Below are positions 22,683-29,142 of a stretch of 29,142 nucleotides of DNA, in pieces; position 1 is the stretch's first letter; each line of letters begins with the position of its first letter. A program made the translations under genes and the position numbers. This DNA comes from an uncultured Bacteroidales bacterium. GTDB lineage: Bacteria > Bacteroidota > Bacteroidia > Bacteroidales > UBA932. A model generated the notes under the pieces. That model ran no database searches. It had not been told where the DNA came from and worked only from the letters and a program-made list of their open reading frames with translations. The stretch spans positions 1 through 29,142 of the forward strand of contig CAJUEK010000029.1 in the NCBI GenBank assembly GCA_910585445.1, given 5' to 3'.

Positions 22683-25600
22683 TTACTGATTCTTACCGTG
22701 GCAATTCTTGAACTTCTTGCCTGAGCCGCATGGGCAAGGGTCATTGCGTCCCACCTGCTTGTCAACATGGACAGGCATCTTGCTCCTCGGTTCTCCGGAA
22801 TTTGTGACCATGTCAGAGCGGCTCGTATTCATCTGGCTCATGTCAGGCTTGCGCGGCTGTGCCGGAGCCTGGGTCGGCTGAGAAGCGTCACGCAGAGGAA
22901 TGAAAGCACGCAGAAGGAATGACACGACATCCTTGTTAAGGTCCTCAAGCATCTGGCTGAACAGATTGAAGCTCTCGAACTTATAGACAAGAAGCGGGTC
23001 CTTCTGCTCATATGTGGCATTCTGCACTGACTGCTTGAGGTCATCCATCTCACGCAGATGCTCCTTCCAGCAATCATCTATACGATAGAGAGTTATGCTC
23101 TTGCTGATGGCACGCGCAAGCTCCCTTCCCTCAGAATCCAATGTTTTCTTTATATTGAGCATTACCGGATATACCTTCCTGCCGTCTGAAACCGGAATCC
23201 TGAGCACAGCGTCATCTGGCATGGCCGCATTCTTCTCGCAGATGTCCTTGATGACAGGCAATGTCCTCTGGACGATTGTGTCCATCCTGCGGCGGTAGGT
23301 CTCAAGCATATTCTCAAGCAACTTTTCCGCCACAGCCTTGTCACCGGCCTTTGCATAGAACGCCTCATCAAATCCGAGGTCGATGGAAAGCGCTCCCATC
23401 ACATACTCGGCAAACTCATCATAAGGCATTCCCTCAGACTTCTCCACAACAATCTGGGCGATGTCCTGCATCATGTTCATGACGTCAATCTCCACCCTCT
23501 CTCCTGAAAGCGCATTGCGCCTCTTGGTATAGATGACCTCCCTCTGGGAATTCATTACATCGTCATACTCGAGGAGCCTCTTCCTTATTCCGAAGTTATT
23601 CTCCTCCACCTTCTTCTGTGCCCTCTCGATTGAATTAGAAAGCATCTTGGCCTCGAGAGCCTCATCTTCCTCCATTCCCATCCTGTCAACCACGCTCGCA
23701 ATCTTCTCGGAACCGAAAAGACGCATCAGCTTGTCCTCCAGAGACACATAGAACACAGACGAGCCCGGGTCACCCTGACGTCCTGAACGTCCACGGAGCT
23801 GACGGTCAACACGACGGCTGTCATGACGCTCAGTACCTATTATGGCAAGACCGCCTGCCGCCTTCACCTCATCTGAAAGCTTGATATCCGTTCCTCGTCC
23901 GGCCATGTTCGTCGCGATGGTAACAGTGCCTTTCTGACCTGCATGCGCCACCACATCAGCCTCACGGGCATGCTGCTTGGCATTGAGCACCTGGTGAGGT
24001 ATTCCGCGCAGACGCAGCATACGGCTCAGGAGCTCGGAAGTCTCGACATCCGTCGTACCCACAAGCACAGGGCGTCCTTCCTTCACAAGCTCAACGACCT
24101 TCTGGATTACAGCCTCATACTTGGCCTTCTTTGTCTTGTATATCAAATCATTGTTGTCGAAACGGGCTATAGGCCTGTTCGTCGGGATTACCACAACATC
24201 CAGCTTGTATATTGACCAGAACTCGCCTGCCTCAGTCTCGGCAGTACCCGTCATTCCGGACAGCTTGTGATACATGCGGAAATAATTCTGGAGCGTTATG
24301 GTCGCAAAAGTCTGGGTGGCAGCCTCCACCTTTACGCTCTCCTTGGCCTCGATAGCCTGGTGCAGACCGTCGGAATAACGGCGTCCTTCAAGGATACGTC
24401 CCGTCTGCTCGTCAACAATCTTGATCTTGCCGTCAGCCACCACATACTCGACATCCTTGTCAAACATGGTATATGCCTTCAGCAGCTGATTCACGGTGTG
24501 CACACGCTCGCTCTTGACTGCGAAATCAGAAAGAATCCCGTCTTTCTTGACCTTCTTCTCCTCTGCCGTAAGCTCCTGGTCCTTCTGAACCTCAGCCATG
24601 GCCGCCCCGACGTCCGGAAGCACGAAGAAATTAGGGTCTGACAGGTTTCCTGTTATAAGGTCGCGTCCCTTGTCCGTCATATCAACGGAATGCTGCTTCT
24701 CATTGATTACGAAATACAGTTCATCCGTAATGAAAGGCATCTCGCGCTCATTGTCCTGCATATAATAGTTCTCCACTTTCTGGAGAAGCTGCTTCATTCC
24801 AGGCTCGCTGAGGAACTTGATGAGCGGCTTATACTTCGGATAGCCCTTATAAGCCCTGTATAGCAAAACACCTCCGTCCTTCTCGTTGCCCTCTGAGATG
24901 AGTTTCCTGGCATCATTAAGAAGGGATGTGACAAGTGCCTTCTGGCTTGAATAAAGACGTTCCACCAGAGGCTTGAACTCAACGAACTGCTGGTCCTCCC
25001 CCTTAGGCACCGGACCGGATATGATAAGAGGGGTACGCGCATCATCAATAAGGACAGAGTCCACCTCATCGACAATCGCAAAATGATGCTTGCGCTGCAC
25101 GAGGTCATCCATTGATACGGCCATATTGTCGCGCAGGTAGTCGAAGCCGAACTCATTGTTTGTTCCGAAGGTGATGTTGCATGCATATGCCTTCTTGCGC
25201 GCCTCGCTGTTCGGCTCATGCTTGTCGATGCAGTCAACTGAAAGCCCGTGGAACATATAGAGAGGTCCCATCCACTCCGAGTCACGCTTTGAAAGATAGT
25301 CATTGACAGTCACCACATGCACGCCTTTTCCGGCAAGAGCATTCAGGAAGACAGGAAGCGTAGCCACGAGAGTCTTTCCCTCTCCGGTTGCCATCTCCGC
25401 AATCTTTCCCTGGTGGAGCACAATACCTCCGATGAGCTGCACGTCATAATGCACCATATCCCAGGTAATCTCATTGCCTCCGGCCGCCCAGTGGTTGTTC
25501 CAAAGGGCATAGTCCCCGTCAATGCTCACAAAATCCTTGGTAGCGCTGAGGTCACGGTCAAACTGCGTAGCCTTTACCCTTATCACTGGATTCTCCTTGA

Positions 25601-25964
25601 AGCGCCTTGCCGTTGACTTCATGATGGCGAAAGCCTCCGGAAGAATCTCCTCAAGCACATCCTCTATGGTCTGGTCAACCTTCTTGACAAGCTTGTCAGA
25701 CTCGGTGGCAAGCTCTTCCTTGCGGTTGAGCGGGATATCTGTCTCAAGCTCCTCCTTAATACTGGCAATGCGGGACTCGTCTGCAGCAATGGCATCCTGT
25801 ATCCTTTTCTTGAGTTCAGTACACTTTTCCCTGAGCTGGTCATCGGAAAGCTTGTCTATATTCCCGTAAGCCTCCAGGACCTTGTTGAGCATCGGCCTGA
25901 GCTGCTTCATGTCGCGGTCAGCCTTGGTACCGAAAATTTTCTTGAAAACGTCTGTAAATGACAT
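22683..25964 (-). CDS. secA: Preprotein translocase ATPase SecA
   Basis: 1093 residues, longer than the roughly 900 of E. coli SecA; Bacteroidota SecA proteins are usually in the long range. SecA drives proteins through SecYEG at the inner membrane. Features in order: Walker A GEGKT at 194-198, DEVD (299-302), PTNRP, the TNMAGRGTDIKL motif, RQLRGRSGRQGDPG (helicase motif VI), helical scaffold and wing region, and a C-terminal SEC-C zinc motif NDPCPCGSGKKFKNCHG that binds SecB or ribosomes. The start MSFTDVFKKIFG fits the family. Bactofilin follows 20 bp later. A promoter (26026-26056) and a terminator-like hairpin precede it. Confidence 0.98.
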   Translation of the reverse strand: MSFTDVFKKIFGTKADRDMKQLRPMLNKVLEAYGNIDKLSDDQLREKCTELKKRIQDAIAADESRIASIKEELETDIPLNRKEELATESDKLVKKVDQTIEDVLEEILPEAFAIMKSTARRFKENPVIRVKATQFDRDLSATKDFVSIDGDYALWNNHWAAGGNEITWDMVHYDVQLIGGIVLHQGKIAEMATGEGKTLVATLPVFLNALAGKGVHVVTVNDYLSKRDSEWMGPLYMFHGLSVDCIDKHEPNSEARKKAYACNITFGTNNEFGFDYLRDNMAVSMDDLVQRKHHFAIVDEVDSVLIDDARTPLIISGPVPKGEDQQFVEFKPLVERLYSSQKALVTSLLNDARKLISEGNEKDGGVLLYRAYKGYPKYKPLIKFLSEPGMKQLLQKVENYYMQDNEREMPFITDELYFVINEKQHSVDMTDKGRDLITGNLSDPNFFVLPDVGAAMAEVQKDQELTAEEKKVKKDGILSDFAVKSERVHTVNQLLKAYTMFDKDVEYVVADGKIKIVDEQTGRILEGRRYSDGLHQAIEAKESVKVEAATQTFATITLQNYFRMYHKLSGMTGTAETEAGEFWSIYKLDVVVIPTNRPIARFDNNDLIYKTKKAKYEAVIQKVVELVKEGRPVLVGTTDVETSELLSRMLRLRGIPHQVLNAKQHAREADVVAHAGQKGTVTIATNMAGRGTDIKLSDEVKAAGGLAIIGTERHDSRRVDRQLRGRSGRQGDPGSSVFYVSLEDKLMRLFGSEKIASVVDRMGMEEDEALEAKMLSNSIERAQKKVEENNFGIRKRLLEYDDVMNSQREVIYTKRRNALSGERVEIDVMNMMQDIAQIVVEKSEGMPYDEFAEYVMGALSIDLGFDEAFYAKAGDKAVAEKLLENMLETYRRRMDTIVQRTLPVIKDICEKNAAMPDDAVLRIPVSDGRKVYPVMLNIKKTLDSEGRELARAISKSITLYRIDDCWKEHLREMDDLKQSVQNATYEQKDPLLVYKFESFNLFSQMLEDLNKDVVSFLLRAFIPLRDASQPTQAPAQPRKPDMSQMNTSRSDMVTNSGEPRSKMPVHVDKQVGRNDPCPCGSGKKFKNCHGKNQ

Positions 25965-25984
25965 ATCTTACATATTTTGATTAG

Positions 25985-26024
25985 CAAAAAAGGTTGTCTG
26001 CACGGACAACGGCGCAAACAACCT
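25985..26024 (-). terminator. Terminator-like hairpin in front of secA
   Basis: On the minus strand AGGTTGT (26024-26018 region) can pair with ACAACCT, and an inner GTTGTC can pair with GACAAC of the same 3' arm; six T follow (complement of 25985-25990). It can end the upstream barrel transcript. It also lies downstream of the probable secA promoter, so it may act as an attenuator in the secA leader. Confidence 0.6.
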
Positions 26025-26025
26025 A

Positions 26026-26056
26026 CAAAAATAGTGAAAAATAGTCATTCAGCAAA
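26026..26056 (-). promoter_or_regulatory. Probable secA promoter
   Basis: On the minus strand TTTG (26056-26053), exactly 19 bases, TATTTTTG (26033-26026): a full match to the Bacteroidota promoter. Transcription would start near 26019, giving a leader of about 55 bases. Confidence 0.6.
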
Positions 26057-26085
26057 AACATCTTTCACTCATAGAGAAAGATTCA

Positions 26086-26877
26086 TCAGAAACGCAGGCC
26101 CACACTGAGGGTAAATTGCCCGCGGTACATTTTCTTCTCATCGGCAAGATCACCACGGTACTTGTTAACAAGCCCCCAGTCATATCCGGCCCTCACTTCC
26201 AGCAGACTGAAGAAATCAGCCCCGACACTTGCGCCGAGCATGACATCGAACCTTTTGAGCCTTCCCTCCGGAATGCCTCCGTCCGTCTTAAGCCACTGCT
26301 CCGCGTCCATTCCTTCCGCAGCTCCCGAAGTCTTGAATTTCCCGCTGTACAAATCATAATACGAAGACAAGGAAGCGGCATCCTGCACCCTCATCCTTGC
26401 ACCCATCTTCGAGGAAAGGCCGGCAAGGAATACCGGTCCGGCATCCACGCTCACGCCGATTCTTCCAAAAAGCGGCAAAGTATATTTCAGACGCACCGGA
26501 AGTGTCATAAAATGCTCCGTCCTGTCCATTATGACCTTTGTCCTGACAAGGCCTCCGGGAAACTCAGCCTCCGAATTGCGCGTGCGGGTCTGGTAAACAT
26601 ATCCGAGTCCAGTCTGCAGATAAAGCACAGAACGCACAAGCGTGAAATCCTTTGTCAATGATGCCGTAAATCCGTTTAGAGCAGGCGCCCTCTCCACCTC
26701 ATCCGTAGCCCAGTCTGTGGCCTTGTATGAAGAATTGACATATCCGAAAGTAATTCCAATGCCCTCAGCACGGCTTTCACGGGGTCCCATCTGGCGTCCC
26801 CTGTCCGTCCTGGCCGCCATTTCAACGGCAGAAAACAGCATAAGCGCGGTCAAAGCCGCAAAAACACATCTTTTCAT
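26086..26877 (-). CDS. Outer-membrane beta-barrel protein (porin family)
   Basis: 263 residues. Signal peptide (MKRCVFAALTALMLFSAVEM, cleavage near AA-RTDR). The mature part alternates in the barrel pattern: GIGITFGYVNSSYKA, VRSVLYLQTGLGYVYQTRTR, FMTLPVRLKYTLPLFGRIGV, SVDAGPVFLAG, VMLGASVGADFFSLLEVRAG and a final strand YRGQFTLSVGLRF ending in Phe, as barrels do. It resembles the OmpW/PorT-like outer-membrane proteins of Bacteroidota, not a TonB receptor. It follows rfbB by 30 bp on the same strand and ends at the terminator in front of secA. Role unknown. Confidence 0.75.
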   Translation of the reverse strand: MKRCVFAALTALMLFSAVEMAARTDRGRQMGPRESRAEGIGITFGYVNSSYKATDWATDEVERAPALNGFTASLTKDFTLVRSVLYLQTGLGYVYQTRTRNSEAEFPGGLVRTKVIMDRTEHFMTLPVRLKYTLPLFGRIGVSVDAGPVFLAGLSSKMGARMRVQDAASLSSYYDLYSGKFKTSGAAEGMDAEQWLKTDGGIPEGRLKRFDVMLGASVGADFFSLLEVRAGYDWGLVNKYRGDLADEKKMYRGQFTLSVGLRF

Positions 26878-26907
26878 ATAATCAATTTTTTAAATCAAGG
26901 ACAAGGC

Positions 26908-28077
26908 TTACCTGCCCTCGTACATTTTCCTGTAATAATCCTGATACCCGCCACCGGTGACATCATCCATCCATTCCTGATTGTCAAGATACCAGCGCAC
27001 GGTCTTCATTATTCCCTCCTCGAACTGCAGCGAAGGCTCCCACCCGAGCTCACGCTGGAGCTTGGTCGAGTCAATCGCATAGCGCGAATCATGTCCGGGC
27101 CTGTCGCTCACATATGTGACAAGCCCCAGATCCTCCCCTTCGGCACGTCCCAAAAGCCTGTCAACGGTATTGACAAGGACTTTCACCAAATCAATGTTCT
27201 TCCACTCATTGAATCCGCCGATATTATACGTCTGCGCAATCTTCCCTTTATGGAATATAAGGTCGATGGCACGCGCATGGTCCTCCACATAGAGCCAGTC
27301 ACGCACATTCTCCCCTTTCCCATAGACCGGAAGCGGCCTGCGGTTACGTATATTATTGATGAACAACGGAATCAGCTTCTCCGGAAACTGGTACGGCCCG
27401 TAGTTATTGGAACAATTGGTCACAATGACAGGCATGCCGTAAGTGTCATGGAAAGCCCTGACAAAATGGTCCGAACTTGCTTTGGAAGCGCTGTATGGGC
27501 TATGCGGGTCGTACTTTGTGGTCTCGGTGAAAAATTCGTCCCCGTAAGCCAGATGCCCGCACGAAGAAGCTGCGGTAGTGAAAGGGGCCTTGATGCCTTC
27601 CGGACGGTTCATGCCCAAGGCTCCATACACCTCGTCCGTAGAAATGTGATAGAACCTGCAAGGCACACGTTCTGCATCGCCATCTTCAGACGGCATTTCC
27701 CATCCGAGCGGCTGCCAATACTCCTTCGCGGCCTGCAAAAGAGTGAGGGTCCCCATCACATTTGTCCTGGCAAAAACGAAGGGGTCCGTTATGGAACGGT
27801 CCACATGGCTCTCTGCGGCAAGATGAATCACCCCGCCCAGCCTATACTCAGAGAACAGGGACTGCACAAGGGCATAATCGCAGATGTCACCTTTCACGAA
27901 AACATAATTATCGCGTTTCTCAATGTCGCTCAGATTGGCCAGGTTGCCGGCATAGGTGAGAGCATCGAGATTGATTATCCGGCAGTCCGGATACTTGTTC
28001 ACAAAAAGGCGCACCACATGGCTTCCGATGAAGCCCGCGCCGCCTGTCACGAGGATATTTCTTCTGAAACTTCTCAT
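26908..28077 (-). CDS. rfbB: dTDP-glucose 4,6-dehydratase
   Basis: 389 residues from the ATG at 28077, giving MRSFRRNILVTGGAGFIGSH, where the NAD-binding strand normally begins; an ATG 33 bases upstream is less likely. The enzyme makes dTDP-4-keto-6-deoxyglucose, the second step to dTDP-rhamnose. Seen: the Rossmann motif GGAGFIGSH, the LAAESHVDRSI element, STDEVYG (catalytic Asp-Glu), YSASKASSDH (YxxxK catalytic Tyr and Lys), NYGPYQFPEKLIP, and RPGHDSRYAID near the C-terminus. An insertion of about 35 residues (about 180-205) lies between STDEVYG and YSASK. The rfbD gene is upstream on the same strand. Confidence 0.93.
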   Translation of the reverse strand: MRSFRRNILVTGGAGFIGSHVVRLFVNKYPDCRIINLDALTYAGNLANLSDIEKRDNYVFVKGDICDYALVQSLFSEYRLGGVIHLAAESHVDRSITDPFVFARTNVMGTLTLLQAAKEYWQPLGWEMPSEDGDAERVPCRFYHISTDEVYGALGMNRPEGIKAPFTTAASSCGHLAYGDEFFTETTKYDPHSPYSASKASSDHFVRAFHDTYGMPVIVTNCSNNYGPYQFPEKLIPLFINNIRNRRPLPVYGKGENVRDWLYVEDHARAIDLIFHKGKIAQTYNIGGFNEWKNIDLVKVLVNTVDRLLGRAEGEDLGLVTYVSDRPGHDSRYAIDSTKLQRELGWEPSLQFEEGIMKTVRWYLDNQEWMDDVTGGGYQDYYRKMYEGR

Positions 28078-28122
28078 ATGTTGACCTCTTATAAAAAGCC
28101 CGCTTGACATGAACGTGGCAGT

Positions 28123-28995
28123 TTATTCTTCCGGCAGTGACGCCACACAAAGACGGAGCGAATCCTTCCAGTGTGGAATCTCAAGCCCGAATGTCTCCTT
28201 GAACTTGCCGCAGTCAAGAACAGAATAATGCGGCCTGTCCGCCTTTGAAGACAATTCTTCAGTACGGCATGGCTCAATCGTGCACAAATGCCCCAAGGCA
28301 TCGCAAATCTCCTTGGCGAAATCATATCTCGAGCACAAACCCTGATTCGCATAATGGTATATGCCGCAGCGGTCCAGGAGATTGTTCTCAATTATGTGCA
28401 TTATAGCATAGGCAAGGTCACCGGCATAAGTCGGAGAACCCACCTGGTCATTGACAACCCTTATGCGTGGAAGTTCCGCTGTCTTTTCAGCGATGCTCAT
28501 GAAAAAATTCCGCCCGCTCCCGCTATAAAGCCACGATGTGCGCAATATTATATGGCGGCATCCCGAACCGCCCACCGCACGCTCCCCTTCAAGCTTGGTC
28601 ATGCCATATACATTCACAGCAGAGGCCGCAGCATCCTCCCGGTACGGAGTATTGGCCTTTCCGTCAAACACATAGTCCGTAGATATGTGCACGAGCACGG
28701 CACCGGTCTCACGCGCGGCATCGGCAAGAATACCGGCCGCACCGGCATTCACGTCCATTGCCTCACGAGGGTTGTCTTGCGCAGCCTCCACATCAGTATA
28801 GGCCGCGCAATTGATTATCACATCCACACCGGTGGAGACCGCACGCATTACGCTCGAACGGTCAGTTATGTCAACACGCAGCCCATCCTCACAAGCATCA
28901 GGCGAAGTGAAGACAAACCTGTGCCGCGAACCGCAGGCAAGTTCCCTCAACGCCCGCCCAAGCTGGCCGGAAGAACCCGTAACCAATATATTCAT
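28123..28995 (-). CDS. rfbD: dTDP-4-dehydrorhamnose reductase
   Basis: 290 residues from the ATG at 28995, which begins MNILVTGSSGQLGRAL; an ATG at 29046 would add 17 untypical residues. RfbD/RmlD performs the last step to dTDP-L-rhamnose. Motifs: the Rossmann GSSGQLG, CAAYTDVEAAQ, HISTDYVFDG, YGMTKLEGE (YxxxK), and RTSWLYSGSG. Together with rfbB it provides two steps of rhamnose precursor synthesis for surface polysaccharide; rfbA and rfbC are not in the window and may lie upstream of 29142. The 96 bases between 29046 and the window end are open in one minus frame but show no recognised protein. Confidence 0.93.
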   Translation of the reverse strand: MNILVTGSSGQLGRALRELACGSRHRFVFTSPDACEDGLRVDITDRSSVMRAVSTGVDVIINCAAYTDVEAAQDNPREAMDVNAGAAGILADAARETGAVLVHISTDYVFDGKANTPYREDAAASAVNVYGMTKLEGERAVGGSGCRHIILRTSWLYSGSGRNFFMSIAEKTAELPRIRVVNDQVGSPTYAGDLAYAIMHIIENNLLDRCGIYHYANQGLCSRYDFAKEICDALGHLCTIEPCRTEELSSKADRPHYSVLDCGKFKETFGLEIPHWKDSLRLCVASLPEE

Positions 28996-29142
28996 ACAAT
29001 CCATATCTTTTTCATGCTCGAGTGAGCCGTCAAATTTCTGCCTCATATCCTACATCCGGCGGAAGAGTGCGCCCGGCACTCACGGCACCGGCACCGGCTG
29101 CACCGCAGCCAATCAAAGCCGTAGAGCCTCAGCCTCTGATTC

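Noticed and set aside
27091..28107. Plus-strand open frame of 338 codons
   Set aside because: It is antisense to rfbB, whose motifs are complete; long antisense frames are common opposite such genes.
28288..29025. Plus-strand open frame of 245 codons
   Set aside because: It is antisense to rfbD and has no recognisable features.
1..29142. CRISPR array, prophage or insertion sequence
   Set aside because: No spaced direct repeats of the CRISPR type, no phage genes, and no transposase or terminal inverted repeats were seen; only a 26-codon frame at 10399 could be a transposase leftover.

Overview
The window looks like chromosomal DNA of a member of the order Bacteroidales (Bacteroidota), probably a gut commensal. 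The reasons are: several promoters have the Bacteroidota form TTTG-N18/20-TAnnTTTG, with no strong Shine-Dalgarno sequences. The families present (BlaI with an M56 peptidase, ECF sigma with a short membrane anti-sigma, porin-like barrels, a long SecA with a SEC-C tail, bactofilin) are typical of that order. A Muribaculaceae-like source would fit, but that is only an impression from gene content.

Layout. 1-1865 (minus): a secreted protein cut by the window edge, and a lipoprotein with an M23 peptidase domain. 1866-2215: an intergenic region holding two imperfect copies of a palindrome-plus-promoter repeat. 2216-7614 (plus): aldehyde dehydrogenase, Maf pyrophosphatase, two tandem paralogous outer-membrane barrels, a small exported protein, and a CDF metal exporter. 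7638-8133 (minus): a META-domain lipoprotein. 8219-8353: a degenerate 12-bp tandem repeat. 8454-8610: tRNA-Cys with its own promoter and terminator. 9297-13619 (plus): an HD-domain phosphohydrolase, then a BlaI repressor and an unusual 844-residue protein joining M56, M23 and ExbD-like parts.

13702-15272 (minus) is a three-gene HipBST-type toxin-antitoxin locus with an operator array. 15426-17075 (minus) is an ECF sigma / membrane anti-sigma / exported plug-like operon. 17182-19018 (minus) is a decaying restriction or defence patch: an Mrr-like endonuclease flanked by the wrecks of a second gene and of a NERD zinc-finger nuclease-like gene. 19255-20199 (minus) is an exported aspartyl protease. 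20669-22071 (plus) is queD-queE (7-deazaguanine synthesis). 22231-25964 (minus) is secA followed by bactofilin. 26086-28995 (minus) is rfbD, rfbB and an outer-membrane barrel.

Most of the window is housekeeping or envelope biology. The most unusual points are the M56-M23-ExbD fusion behind BlaI, the HipBST locus with its operator array, the decaying Mrr/NERD patch, the covarying palindromic promoter repeats (2054-2190, with a third, distant relative at 19179-19201), and the 12-bp repeat in which one Asn is kept in every unit through different codons.
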